Shown: positions 43,102 through 53,542, numbered from the stretch's first letter. The stretch is DNA of 64,000 nt from DASZVB01 sp036272055 (GCA_036272055.1 DATAZL010000053.1:124001-188000); one strand, 5' to 3'. The notes: generated by a model from the sequence alone, not told the origin. Program-made: numbers and translations.

Positions 43102-44529
43102 TCACAGCAGACTGAGCAGGTGTTGCTTGATCGACTGCCGTGTCACATCGTCGGGCGCAACATTTAACGCACGCTCCCACATTTCGGTCGCCTTGTTTCG
43201 AAAGCCGGCCTTCTGGTACAGGATTGCTAGATTCCTCACAGCTGGGAAATGCCTCGAGTTTATCTCAACGGCACGCTCGAGCTCACTGATTGCTTCGTAG
43301 ACCTGGCCCTTCTTGCCGTAGAGCAGGCCGAGGTGAAAGTGCAGCCGGAAGGCCAGCGGATCGATGGCGATACCGCGCCGGAGGTGGACGACCGCGTCGT
43401 CGAGCCTCCCCTCCTGGTAGGCGGATACCCCTGCAGTCAGCTCACGCTCGGCCTCGGCCGACATCTCGCGAACCTTCGAGCTCGTGGGCTCGTCCTCTGC
43501 TTCGAGTGCTGCTTCAACTGCGCGCAGCACGTCCGCGATCTTGAAGGGTTTCTCGACGTAGTGCTCGACCCCGCAACTCTCACGTAGATCCTCGGCGAAG
43601 CGCCAGCCACGGTAGACCGCGCTCACCATCACGATGGGGATGTGGGCGTAGCGCTTACTCGCCTTGATCCGACGAGCGATGTCGAAGCCGTGAACCTCGG
43701 GCAGCATGGCGTCCAGCAGGATCAGGTCCGGGGCATGCTCCTTGACCATTCCGAGAGCCGCCCGGCCATTGTCAGTAGATACGACTCGATAGCCCTTACT
43801 CTTCAGGAGGCGCTCGAGCATCGTGCGAATCTCGAGTTCGTCGTCGACGACGAGGACGGTTTTCACCCCGGGCGCCCTGGCCAGCGTGGCGTTTTCCGGC
43901 AGGTCGGTGACGACGCTCTGCTCCTTCGACAGGTCGCCGAAACCGGAATCCGGGAAGTCGCTGTCCTGGGCGCGGTCCATCTTCGCGTCGAGGACCACGG
44001 TGGGCTGCTCGATCGGCACCGATGATACCGGCTGCGAGTCGTCATCGACGAGCGGTCCGGGCGGACGCGAGGCGAGCGCCGCCTTCTTGACGACGTCGGG
44101 TGGGCAGTCCGGCCCGAGGTAATACTCCTCTTCCCTGCCCTGGGCGGCGTACGCCTTCTCGATCGCGTCGCGGAGCGGCGCAGGGAGCGCGACGTACGGG
44201 AAGACCTTCTTGTCGGTGACGAACTCGAGCTCGTCGATGACCTTCTTCTCGAGGGGGTTCGCCATCGCGACGAACAGGCGATCGTCTCGAACGAGGATCG
44301 GAAGGATGACGTGCTTTCTCGCGATCTCGAGCGGAAAGAGCTCCAGATCAGAGAGCCGGATGCACACCTGACGGAGATCGATCGCCGGGACGCCGAACTT
44401 CTCGCTCAGCGACTTGAGCTCTTCGACGTCCTGCCGCTCGCCGCCCGGCCTCACGCCAGGCTCGTCGGGGCTCAGCGGGCGCTGCTGCAGCGAGATGCGC
44501 CCGATGTTCTTCTTGTCACCTTGACCCAT
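43102..44529 (-). CDS. MshEN - response regulator - TPR protein
   Basis: A 475-residue cytoplasmic protein. Residues about 35-130 are a MshEN-type domain (LSEKFGVPAIDLRQVCIRLS, FVAMANPLEKKVIDELEF), which in relatives binds c-di-GMP or sits at the N-terminus of GspE ATPases. Residues about 223-340 are a complete receiver (VLVVDDELEIRTMLERLL with Asp229/230, LLDAMLPEVHG with Asp273, VEKPF with Lys327). Residues about 355-470 hold three TPR units (AGVSAYQEGRLDDAVVHLRR, LGLLYGKKGQVYEAISELER). It lies 55 bases upstream of the AgmX-like gene, so a motility or polarity role is likely by context. Confidence 0.8.
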   Translation of the reverse strand: MGQGDKKNIGRISLQQRPLSPDEPGVRPGGERQDVEELKSLSEKFGVPAIDLRQVCIRLSDLELFPLEIARKHVILPILVRDDRLFVAMANPLEKKVIDELEFVTDKKVFPYVALPAPLRDAIEKAYAAQGREEEYYLGPDCPPDVVKKAALASRPPGPLVDDDSQPVSSVPIEQPTVVLDAKMDRAQDSDFPDSGFGDLSKEQSVVTDLPENATLARAPGVKTVLVVDDELEIRTMLERLLKSKGYRVVSTDNGRAALGMVKEHAPDLILLDAMLPEVHGFDIARRIKASKRYAHIPIVMVSAVYRGWRFAEDLRESCGVEHYVEKPFKIADVLRAVEAALEAEDEPTSSKVREMSAEAERELTAGVSAYQEGRLDDAVVHLRRGIAIDPLAFRLHFHLGLLYGKKGQVYEAISELERAVEINSRHFPAVRNLAILYQKAGFRNKATEMWERALNVAPDDVTRQSIKQHLLSLL

Positions 44530-44598
44530 GACTCGCCGGGCGCGCCGACCAAATAGCCGGGCCCACGGCTAGCAACTCTCTCAGGCGGGCAGCCAAAG

Positions 44599-45801
44599 TC
44601 AATCGTGCTCCACGGCGGTTTCGTTAGACTCTTCCGGACTTCCTTCACCTTCACCTTCGGTGTCGGACCTGGGCGCATCCGGCTCGGCCGCCGGACTACC
44701 GGCCCGCTCGAGTGTGACACGACGCCCCTCAGCCCATTGCTCGAACGCCCCCGCCTCGATCGCACGCCGCGCCGAGGCAACGAGCTCCTGGTAAAAATGC
44801 ACGTTATGCAGGCTGAGGAGGCGGAGCGCCAGGATCTCCCCGGCGATGTAAAGGTGGCGGATGTAGCTCCTTGTATACCCGGCGGCGCACACCGGGCACG
44901 TGCATGACGGGTCCAGGGGGAGCAGGTCGTTTTTATAACGCGCGTTCTTGACGACGAGCTTCCCGTCGTTGACGAACGCTTGACCGTTTCGCGCGTTACG
45001 CGTCGGCAGCACGCAGTCGAAGAGATCGACGCCCTGCCCGATGGCGTGCACGAGGTCGACCGGGGTGCCGACGCCCATGAGGTAGCGCGGACGCCTGTCG
45101 TCGACATTCGGGACGATCGCCGTCAGGGCCGCGTGCATGGCCGCCGGCGGCTCACCGACGCTGAAGCCGCCGAGCGCGAGGCCGTCGAGCGGGAGCGCAG
45201 CTAGCTCCTTGGCGTGCTGCAGCCGGAGCGCGACGTCGGTGCCTCCCTGCACGATGCCGAAGAGCGCCTGCCCCGGCTTCCGGCTCTCGAGGCAGCGCAC
45301 CGCCCACTTCGTGGTCGTCTCGACCGCGCGAAGGAGCTCTTCGCGCGGCGCGCCGCCGGGCGGGCAGATGTCGAGCTGGAGCGCGATGTCCGAGTCGAGC
45401 AGCCCCTGGATCCGCATGGACTCCTCGGGACTCAGGAAGCGACGCGAACCGTCGAGATGCGACGCGAACTCGAAGCCGTCCTCGGTGACCTTGCGCAGGG
45501 TGGAGAGCGAGAAGGCCTGGAAGCCGCCGGAGTCCGTCGCGAGGGCGTGCGGCCACTTCATGAAGCGATGTAGACCGCCGTGTGCGGCGACCACCTCGGG
45601 GCCCGGCCGGAGCCACAGATGATACGTGTTCGAGATGAGCATGCGCGCGCCGGCGCCGGACACCTCGAGCGGGTCGAGCGCCTTCACCGTCGCCTGCGTG
45701 GCGACGGGCATGAACGCCGGGGTCGGCACCGGACCGTGAGGCGTCTCGATGCGCCCTGTGCGCGCGCTGCCGCAGGTCGACTCGACGTGGAACGCGATCA
45801 C
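44599..45801 (-). CDS. tgt: tRNA-guanine transglycosylase Tgt
   Basis: A 400-residue protein. The GTG at 45801 overlaps the queA stop and has GGAG eight bases before it. Motifs: SNTYHLWLRPGPEVV, ATDSGGFQAFSLS (Asp nucleophile/base region), ALFGIVQGG, PRYLMGVGTPVDLV and DCVLPTRNARNGQAF (catalytic Asp). The zinc ligands CTCPVCAAGY and the later HNVHFYQ are present. Tgt exchanges G34 for preQ1 in tRNAs with GUN anticodons. The last ~35 residues are an acidic extension (DTEGEGEGSPEESNETAVEH) beyond the usual length. Confidence 0.93.
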   Translation of the reverse strand: MIAFHVESTCGSARTGRIETPHGPVPTPAFMPVATQATVKALDPLEVSGAGARMLISNTYHLWLRPGPEVVAAHGGLHRFMKWPHALATDSGGFQAFSLSTLRKVTEDGFEFASHLDGSRRFLSPEESMRIQGLLDSDIALQLDICPPGGAPREELLRAVETTTKWAVRCLESRKPGQALFGIVQGGTDVALRLQHAKELAALPLDGLALGGFSVGEPPAAMHAALTAIVPNVDDRRPRYLMGVGTPVDLVHAIGQGVDLFDCVLPTRNARNGQAFVNDGKLVVKNARYKNDLLPLDPSCTCPVCAAGYTRSYIRHLYIAGEILALRLLSLHNVHFYQELVASARRAIEAGAFEQWAEGRRVTLERAGSPAAEPDAPRSDTEGEGEGSPEESNETAVEHD

Positions 45802-46850
45802 GAGAGCGTCTCCGGGATCCACATCGCGTCACCGTAGGACAGGAACCGGTATCCGCTCTCGAGGGCCACGCGGTACGCCGCGAGCATGCGCTCGCGACCG
45901 GTGAACGCAGCGACGAGCGCGAGGAGGGTGCTCTTCGGCATGTGAAAATTCGTGAGGAGGGAGTCGACGGGGCCGAAAGAATACCCCGGCTGGATGAGGA
46001 GTCGTGTCGCTCCGTGGGTCGGGAGCACCTGGCGCGGCTCGGCCGCATCACGCGCGCTCTCGAGGGAGCGCACCACGGTGGTGCCGACCGCGACGACCTT
46101 GCCGCCTCGAAGACGAGCCGCCCGCACCGCCGCGGCGAGCTCGGGGGTCACCGTGTAGTGCTCCTCGTGCATCGGATGGTCGTCGAGATCGTCGGTGCTG
46201 ACGGGACGGAAGGTGCCGATGCCGACGTGCAACGTGACGAAGCCCGTCGTGATGCCGCGCGCGGCGAGGCGGGACAGCGTCGCGTCCGTCGTGTGGAGCC
46301 CCGCTGTCGGCGCCGCGACCGAGCCGAGATGACGCGCAAAGACGGTCTGGTAGCGCTCGGCGTCGTCGGGCTCGTCGGCGCGGCGCACGTAGGGCGGAAG
46401 CGGCACGTGCCCGTGGATCGCAATGGCAAGATCGACGCTCCCCCGAGCCGTCAGGCGGACCCTCAGCGTCCCCGATTCGTCCGAGTCGAGCACCTCGCAC
46501 GCGAGCGCCCCGGCGTCGACGAGGGAGCCCGCGCGGAGCGGACGATTCGCGCGACCGATGGCGAGCCAGATCTGCTCTTCGGCGGAGACGGTCTCCACCC
46601 ACGTCGTGAGGAAAATCTCGACGCGACCGCCCGTCCCGGGACGCGTGCCGAGAAGCCGGGCGCGGAGCACCTTGGTGTCGTTGAACACGACGAGGCTCCC
46701 CTCGGGAACGAGCTCCGCCCAGTCGCGAAAGAGCGCGTCACGGGGGCCCTCTCGCCCCACGACCAGGAGCCGCGCCGCGTCGCGATCGGCCAGCGGACGC
46801 TGCGCGATCGCCGCGTCGGGCAGGTCGTAGTCGAGGAGGCTCGTCTTCAC
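45798..46850 (-). CDS. queA: S-adenosylmethionine:tRNA ribosyltransferase-isomerase QueA
   Basis: A 350-residue protein. GTG 46850 (VKTSLLDYDLPDAAIAQRP) has GGAGG seven bases upstream and fits the family start. Motifs: LVVFNDTKVLRARLLGTRPG, HGHVPLPPYVRR, GSVAAPTAGLHTT and NFHMPKSTLLALVAAFTGRE. QueA converts preQ1 in tRNA to epoxyqueuosine. It is translationally coupled to tgt. Confidence 0.93.
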   Translation of the reverse strand: MKTSLLDYDLPDAAIAQRPLADRDAARLLVVGREGPRDALFRDWAELVPEGSLVVFNDTKVLRARLLGTRPGTGGRVEIFLTTWVETVSAEEQIWLAIGRANRPLRAGSLVDAGALACEVLDSDESGTLRVRLTARGSVDLAIAIHGHVPLPPYVRRADEPDDAERYQTVFARHLGSVAAPTAGLHTTDATLSRLAARGITTGFVTLHVGIGTFRPVSTDDLDDHPMHEEHYTVTPELAAAVRAARLRGGKVVAVGTTVVRSLESARDAAEPRQVLPTHGATRLLIQPGYSFGPVDSLLTNFHMPKSTLLALVAAFTGRERMLAAYRVALESGYRFLSYGDAMWIPETLS

Positions 46851-46885
46851 GGACGGCCTCCGTAGCACGCGAAGCGCCGGAACGA

Positions 46886-48235
46886 TCAGCGGCTTTCGAA
46901 CGTGATCCCGAGCCGCGTCATCTTGCGCCAGAGGGTCGTCGGGCTGATGTCCAGCGCCTCGGCGGCGCGCTCCCGGCTCCCGTCGTGCTCGCGGAGCGCC
47001 GACTCGACGGCCTCGCGTTCCGCTTCGTCCACGATGTCGGCGAGCGTCCTTCCCGTCGGACGCCAGCGCTTCGCCGGAGCCTGCGGCAGGATGTCGTCCT
47101 GGGTGATGATGTTCGACGAGCAGAGCGCGACGGCCTGCTCGACCATGTTCTCGAGCTCGCGCACGTTCCCGGGGAACTCGTACGCCATCATCCGCTCCAT
47201 CACGCCGTCGGCGAGCCGCGCGCTCGCGTTCATCTTGCGGTTGTACTTGTCGAGGAAGAACTGAAATAGCGTCGGGATGTCTTCCGGGCGCTCCCGGAGC
47301 GGCGGCAGGTGAAACCTCGCGACGTTGAGGCGGTAATAGAGGTCCTGCCGGAAACGACGCTCCTCCACCGCGGTGCTGAGGTCGACGTTGGTGGCGGCGA
47401 TCACTCGTATGTCGACCTTGAGCGACTTGTTCTCCCCCACCCTGCGGACCTCGCCGTCCTGGATGGCGCGGAGAAGCTTCGCCTGGAACGACATGGTCGT
47501 CTCGGCGACCTCGTCGAAGAAGAACGTCCCGCCGTCGGCCTCCTCGAAGAGGCCCTTTCGCGCGTTGATCGCGCCGGTGAACGCGCCGCGCGCGTGCCCG
47601 AAGAGCTCGCTCTCGAGCAGGGTCTCGGTGATCGCCGCGCAGTTCACGGTGACGAACGGCAGCTCGCTCCGCTTGCTGTTCGCGTGAACTGCACGCGCGA
47701 TGAGTTCCTTGCCGGTGCCGCTCTCGCCGGTGATCAGCACCACCGCGTCGGTCGGCGCGATCTTCACGACTCGCCCGAGGATGTCGCGGATCGCCTGTGA
47801 CCGGCCGACGATGTTCTCGAAGTGGTACTTCTCCTTGAACTCCTGAGCGAAGAGCTGCACTTGCCCGTGGAGCTTGCGCGACTCCACCGCCTTCGACACC
47901 TTCACGAGGAGCTCTTCCTCGGTGAACGGCTTCTGGATGTAATCGAACGCGCCGAGGCGCATCGCCTCCACGGCGCTCTCGATGGTGCCGTAGGCGGTCA
48001 TCACGATCACCTCGGTCATCGGCTGCGAATGCTTGATCGAGCTCAGTACCTCGATGCCGTCGGAGCCGCCCATGCGCAGATCGGTGAGGACGACGTCGAA
48101 CGCGCCCGTGGTGCCGAGCTCACGCCCGGCGGTGCCGTCCGCCGCCTCGTCGACCTCGTAGCCCGACCCTCGCAGCATCATCGCGAGCGTCGTGCGCATG
48201 TTGCGCTGATCGTCGACGACCAGGATCTTTCCCAT
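46886..48235 (-). CDS. NtrC-type sigma-54-dependent response regulator
   Basis: A 449-residue protein. Receiver 1-120 (ILVVDDQRNMRTTLAMML, LTDLRMGGSDGIEV, IQKPFTEEE). AAA+ domain about 140-375 with GESGTGKELIARAVH (Walker A), ELFGHARGAFTGA (GAFTGA loop that contacts sigma-54), GGTFFFDEV (Walker B) and RQDLYYRLNV. Fis-type HTH at 410-449 (HDGSRERAAEALDISPTTLW). The ATG is preceded by five CGGAG repeats that provide the SD. The hybrid kinase upstream on the same strand is a candidate partner. Confidence 0.92.
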   Translation of the reverse strand: MGKILVVDDQRNMRTTLAMMLRGSGYEVDEAADGTAGRELGTTGAFDVVLTDLRMGGSDGIEVLSSIKHSQPMTEVIVMTAYGTIESAVEAMRLGAFDYIQKPFTEEELLVKVSKAVESRKLHGQVQLFAQEFKEKYHFENIVGRSQAIRDILGRVVKIAPTDAVVLITGESGTGKELIARAVHANSKRSELPFVTVNCAAITETLLESELFGHARGAFTGAINARKGLFEEADGGTFFFDEVAETTMSFQAKLLRAIQDGEVRRVGENKSLKVDIRVIAATNVDLSTAVEERRFRQDLYYRLNVARFHLPPLRERPEDIPTLFQFFLDKYNRKMNASARLADGVMERMMAYEFPGNVRELENMVEQAVALCSSNIITQDDILPQAPAKRWRPTGRTLADIVDEAEREAVESALREHDGSRERAAEALDISPTTLWRKMTRLGITFESR

Positions 48236-48240
48236 CTCTT

Positions 48241-48265
48241 CTCCGCTCCGCTCCGCTCCGCTCCG
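48241..48265 (-). repeat. CGGAG pentanucleotide repeat in the leader of the NtrC-type gene
   Basis: Five perfect tandem units (CTCCG on the plus strand, CGGAG on the transcript) end six bases before the ATG at 48235. The last unit plus AAGAG gives the SD sequence. Each unit contains a GGAG core, so the leader has several overlapping ribosome-binding sites. Bases 48266-48410 contain nothing else recognisable. Confidence 0.85.
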
Positions 48266-48410
48266 CTGCGCCCGGAGGCTACGGCGGACCTCGCCCCGAG
48301 CTTATCCCGAGAATCCGCGGCGGCGAGCAGATCTCGCACCGTCGTACTTATTGTCGAGCGCTTCGACGCCCGGGCCTATGGCGACGCTCGCGTTCCGCCG
48401 TATAGCCCGC

Positions 48411-49973
48411 TCAGGGCGTCGGCACGATGCGCGCTTCGCGGGCGTCGGCGCGCGCCCGTTCGATGGCGAGCGTCAGATCGCGCACGTCGAACGGCTTGAC
48501 GAGGGAGCGCGTGCTCGGGTCGGTCGAGCCGAGCACCGTGCGGCTCGCCGACATGAGCACGATGCCGAGGTCCGGCCGCTCACCGCGAAACTGCTCGGCG
48601 AGCTCGCGACCGTCGCCGTCGCCGAGCTTCACATCGAGGACGGCGACGTCGATGCTGTCGCGGTATTGCTCGAAGAGCCGGCGGCACTCGGCGGCGCTCA
48701 TGGCCGCGTATACGGAGTGACCCATGCGCCGGAGCTGGCGAGCGACGGCGCCGACGAGCGCGACCTCGTTGTCCGCCAGGAGCACCAGCGCGGGCGATAC
48801 CTCTCCGGACAGCTCGCGCGGCAGCGGCGCTTGCTCTCGCACCACGGCGGTCGCCGGCCAGCGCACGCGGAACTCCGCGCCGCCCCCGGTGCGATCGCCG
48901 ACGATGACGTCTGCTCCGGTGGCGCGCGCCACGGCGTCGACGATGGCGAGGCCCAGACCCGTACCCCAGCCCGCGCCGTTCTCGCCGTCGGAAGGACGGC
49001 GCTTGGTCGTGAAATACGGCTGGAAGATCCGCTCGCGCAGCTCGAGAGGGACACCGGGGCCGTGATCGGCCACGACGAGCTCGACGCCCCCGCCGGCGAT
49101 CGGACCGAGGCTCACCTCGATGCCTCCCGCGTGCACTCGCGTGGCGTCCCGCGCATTCACGAGAAGATTCAGGACGAGCTGGTGCAGCCGCGCCCGATCT
49201 CCGACGACGTCGGGCGTGTCGTGGGCGATGTCGAGGACGATCGGCACGGCGTTCGAGCCGCGCGCCAGCACCGCCGCCGCCGCTTTCACCTCGGCGGCGA
49301 GGCCGACCGGACGCCAGCTCCCGGTCTCGTCGAAGGCGATGGCGCGGAGCGACCGCGCGAGCGCCGCGCCGCGCTCGGCCTCCTCGATGATGGCGGTGAA
49401 GTCCGCGGACGGATCTCCGGTGTGCTCCTGCGCGTCGGCGTAGCCGGCCTGCGCCGTGGCCACGATGGCGGCGAGCAGGTTGTTCAGATCGTGCGCGAGC
49501 CCGCCCGCGAACCGGGCGATCGTCTCGCTCCGCTCTCGCTGGGCACGCGAGGTCGCCTGCGTGACTCGCTCGGTGAAGTCGACGAGGGCGACGAGAAAGC
49601 TCCGGTCGCCCTCGAGCGGAGCGCCGTACGCCTCGACACTCATCTGCTGGCCGCTCGCCAGACGGATCGCGATGTCCTTCACATTGAACGCGTGGCGCTC
49701 AGTAAGGAGAGTCGTCACCAGGCGGAGCAGGCCGGGGCTTGCGCTCCCGAGGAGGTCGTCGATGACGACACCCGCGCTCGCGCCGAACAGCTTTCGGAAC
49801 TGTGCGTTCGCGTGTGCGACGCGGCCGTATCGATCGAGGATGACTTGGGGTACCGGGGCGCGGTCGAAGGCTTCGTCGAACATTCTCGCTGGCTCTGGCC
49901 CCTCAACGAGTCTCGCGACGGTTAGCGCGAGGGCTGGCCTGGCCGGCGCGCGTGCAGGGCGCTCGAAGTTCAT
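48411..49973 (-). CDS. Hybrid PAS histidine kinase with C-terminal receiver
   Basis: A 520-residue soluble protein. PAS about 35-140 (MFDEAFDRAPVPQVILDRYG). HisKA-type H-box FAGGLAHDLNNLLAAIVATA at about 155-175. HATPase with LHQLVLNLLVNARDATR, VVADHGPGVP and GWGTGLGLAIVDAVAR. Receiver about 395-510 (LVLLADNEVALVGAVARQL, VAVLDVKLGDGDGREL, SLVKPFDVRD). The acidic pair of the receiver is weakened (ADNE), but Asp and Lys are kept. It diverges from the DUF6918-like gene and lies upstream of the NtrC-type regulator. Confidence 0.88.
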   Translation of the reverse strand: MNFERPARAPARPALALTVARLVEGPEPARMFDEAFDRAPVPQVILDRYGRVAHANAQFRKLFGASAGVVIDDLLGSASPGLLRLVTTLLTERHAFNVKDIAIRLASGQQMSVEAYGAPLEGDRSFLVALVDFTERVTQATSRAQRERSETIARFAGGLAHDLNNLLAAIVATAQAGYADAQEHTGDPSADFTAIIEEAERGAALARSLRAIAFDETGSWRPVGLAAEVKAAAAVLARGSNAVPIVLDIAHDTPDVVGDRARLHQLVLNLLVNARDATRVHAGGIEVSLGPIAGGGVELVVADHGPGVPLELRERIFQPYFTTKRRPSDGENGAGWGTGLGLAIVDAVARATGADVIVGDRTGGGAEFRVRWPATAVVREQAPLPRELSGEVSPALVLLADNEVALVGAVARQLRRMGHSVYAAMSAAECRRLFEQYRDSIDVAVLDVKLGDGDGRELAEQFRGERPDLGIVLMSASRTVLGSTDPSTRSLVKPFDVRDLTLAIERARADAREARIVPTP

Positions 49974-50028
49974 CAGTTATAGCATCATTCGAGTGAAAGC
50001 TCCCGGAAGCGGTGGTATCGACGTCGAT

Positions 50029-50469
50029 ATGCCATCCCTTTCCGAGTTACTCGGCGCTCCCCCCAAACGCGAACAGGTCATCGTCGAGGCTTGTCAGGTG
50101 CTCGACCAGGAGGTCGCCGACAAGGGCGGGCTGAGCGGCCTTGCGATCAAGGGAGCTTTCGGGGTCATCAAGGGCATCAAGCCGGGCTTCATCCGGGACG
50201 TCGTCGACGGCCTGCTGGACGACTTCTTGCGGGTTCTCGATCCCCTCTATCAAGAAGCGGTAGGCAAGAGTGTCCGCCCGAGTGCACACCTCCAGGCGAA
50301 CTCGGCACGCGTCGCCGACGCCCTCCTGGCCGTCACGGACGAGAAGGCGGCGCGCGCGTCGCGCGCGGTGGTCAAGTCGACGTACGACAAGCTCCGACCC
50401 TCGGCGAAAAAGCAGGTCGAAGCTGCGGTTCCGCGGCTCGGGGCCATGCTCGATCGCCTCACGTCGTAG
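50029..50469 (+). CDS. DUF6918-like conserved hypothetical protein
   Basis: A 146-residue soluble helical protein with DQEVADKGGLSGLAIKGAF, VIKGIKPGFIRDVVDGLLDD and LDPLYQEAV, which I associate with the DUF6918 family known mainly from actinobacteria and myxobacteria. No function is established. ATG 50029 is taken; a GTG at 49993 in the same frame is possible. It diverges from the hybrid kinase with about 55 bases between. Confidence 0.65.
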   Translation: MPSLSELLGAPPKREQVIVEACQVLDQEVADKGGLSGLAIKGAFGVIKGIKPGFIRDVVDGLLDDFLRVLDPLYQEAVGKSVRPSAHLQANSARVADALLAVTDEKAARASRAVVKSTYDKLRPSAKKQVEAAVPRLGAMLDRLTS

Positions 50470-50563
50470 TCGCATAGCGGATAGAGGGGCTTTGCGCGGT
50501 CAGCGCGGGGGCGCTGCGCCGCGTCAGGGCATGCGCACGCCTTTGCGCGCCCCTTACGCTGCC

Positions 50564-50569
50564 TTGACA
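50564..50569 (+). promoter_or_regulatory. Perfect -35 hexamer (TTGACA) before korA
   Basis: TTGACA is 70 bases before the korA start. The expected -10 position holds CAAGTG, a poor match, so this is only a candidate. Confidence 0.25.
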
Positions 50570-50639
50570 ACGGTTCGGGGTCGGAGCAAGTGAGCACACC
50601 TCGTATTTCCTGTTGGTTAAAGAAAGGCCAATCGTAGAG

Positions 50640-52517
50640 ATGGCGACGCACCAGGAGCCCGGGAGTCCAGGCTCGACTCGGCCGCATGGCGGCGTGAAGC
50701 ACCTCGCAGGTGCGGTCGTTCGATTCGCCGGGGATTCCGGCGACGGCATGCAGGTGACCGGCTCGCAGTTCACTGCGACCGCGGCCATCGTCGGCAACGA
50801 CCTCTCGACCTTCCCCGACTTCCCCGCCGAGATCCGCGCCCCGGCCGGAACGCTCTACGGCGTATCGGGCTTCCAGATCAATTTCTCCTCTCAGGACGTG
50901 TTCACGCCCGGCGACGCCCCCGACGTGCTGGTCGCGATGAACCCCGCCGCGCTGAAGACCAACCTGAAGGACCTCCGGACGAACGGTCTCCTCATCGTCA
51001 ACAGTGGTGCCTTCAACGCCCAGAACCTGAAGAAGGCCGGCTACGAAGTGAGCCCGCTCGACGATGGGTCGCTCGCGAGCTTCCGCCTGATGTCGATCGA
51101 CATCACGAAGAACACCCTCGCCGCCGTCGAGGGCTCCGGCCTCTCCACGAAGGAAGCGCACCGCTGCAAGAACTTCTGGACGCTCGGCCTGATGTACTGG
51201 ATCTACGGCCGTCCGCTCGAGCCCACGCTCCAGTGGAACGACGACAAGTTCAAGAAGCGCCCCGACGTCGCGAAGGCGAACGCGCAAGCGCTGAAGGCAG
51301 GACACGCCTACGGCGAGACGCTCGAGATTTCGTACGAGCGCTACGACATCCCCGCCGCACCGGTCGAGAAGGGCGAGTACACGAACATCTCGGGTAACAC
51401 CGCGACGGCGTGGGGCTTCATCGCGGCGACCGAGCTCGGCGGCATCGACATCGTGCTCGGGTCGTATCCGATCACGCCGGCGAGCGACGTGCTGCACGAG
51501 CTCTCGCGTTACAAGCAATTCGGCGTCACCACCGTGCAGGCCGAGGACGAGATCGCCGCCGTGTGCGCGGCGATCGGCGCCTCCTACGCCGGGAACCTCG
51601 GCATCACCTCGACGAGCGGTCCCGGGCTCGCGCTCAAGATGGAGGCCATCGGCCTCGCCGTCTCGGTCGAGCTTCCGCTGGTCGTCCTCGACGTGCAGCG
51701 CGCCGGACCGAGCACCGGCATGCCCACCAAGACGGAGCAGGCCGATCTGCTCCAGGCCGTCTACGGGCGAAACAGCGAGTCACCGGTATGCGTCCTCGCC
51801 GCGTCCACGCCGGGTGACTGCTTCTACATGGCGATAGAGGCGTGCCGTATCGCGACGAAGTACATGACGCCGGTGATTCTTCTCACCGACGGATATCTCG
51901 CGAACGGCGCCGAGCCGTGGAAGATTCCGAAGGTCGAGACCCTGCCGCACTTCCCGGTGAAGTACCGCACCGATCCGGAGGGCTTCCACCCCTTCGTCCG
52001 CGATCCCGCGACGCTCGCGCGCAACTGGGCGATCCCCGGTACCCCGGGCCTCACCCACCGCATCGGCGGCATCGAGAAAGACCACGACTCTGGTCACATC
52101 TCGTACGACCCGAAGAACCACGAGAAGATGAGCCGGGTGCGCGCGGCGAAGATCGCCGGCATCGCGAACGACGTGCCCGAGCAGAAGATCGCCGTCGGAA
52201 ACGACAGCGGCAAGCTCCTCGTCCTCGGCTGGGGCTCGACCTACGGCGCCATCCACGAGGCGGTCAGGCGCTGTCGAGCGCGGGGCCTCGACGTGTCGCA
52301 TGCCCAGCTCAACTATCTGAATCCCATGCCGAGGAACCTCGGTGAGCTTCTCTCGCGTTTCGGCCGCGTACTCATCCCGGAGATGAACCTCGGGCAGCTC
52401 GTGCAGCTCATCCGGAGCCGCTACCTGATCCCTGCCGAGTCCATGCCGAAGATCCAGGGCCAGCCTTTTCGGATCGACGAAGTCGAAGACAAGATCCGAC
52501 AGATCATGGAGAGCTGA
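50640..52517 (+). CDS. korA: 2-oxoacid:ferredoxin oxidoreductase, alpha subunit (gamma-alpha fusion)
   Basis: A 625-residue protein. The N-terminal 190 residues are the gamma domain (VVRFAGDSGDGMQVTGSQFT, TFPDFPAEIRAPAGTLYGVS), the rest the alpha domain with SYPITPASDVLHELSRY, QAEDEIAAVCAAIGASYAGN and SGPGLALKMEAIGLAVSVEL. This fused KorA is usual for 2-oxoglutarate:ferredoxin oxidoreductase of aerobic bacteria, which makes succinyl-CoA and reduced ferredoxin with KorB. ATG 50640 with an AAAGG upstream. Two bases separate it from korB. Confidence 0.9.
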   Translation: MATHQEPGSPGSTRPHGGVKHLAGAVVRFAGDSGDGMQVTGSQFTATAAIVGNDLSTFPDFPAEIRAPAGTLYGVSGFQINFSSQDVFTPGDAPDVLVAMNPAALKTNLKDLRTNGLLIVNSGAFNAQNLKKAGYEVSPLDDGSLASFRLMSIDITKNTLAAVEGSGLSTKEAHRCKNFWTLGLMYWIYGRPLEPTLQWNDDKFKKRPDVAKANAQALKAGHAYGETLEISYERYDIPAAPVEKGEYTNISGNTATAWGFIAATELGGIDIVLGSYPITPASDVLHELSRYKQFGVTTVQAEDEIAAVCAAIGASYAGNLGITSTSGPGLALKMEAIGLAVSVELPLVVLDVQRAGPSTGMPTKTEQADLLQAVYGRNSESPVCVLAASTPGDCFYMAIEACRIATKYMTPVILLTDGYLANGAEPWKIPKVETLPHFPVKYRTDPEGFHPFVRDPATLARNWAIPGTPGLTHRIGGIEKDHDSGHISYDPKNHEKMSRVRAAKIAGIANDVPEQKIAVGNDSGKLLVLGWGSTYGAIHEAVRRCRARGLDVSHAQLNYLNPMPRNLGELLSRFGRVLIPEMNLGQLVQLIRSRYLIPAESMPKIQGQPFRIDEVEDKIRQIMES

Positions 52518-52519
52518 CG

Positions 52520-53542
<1,023 letters not shown>

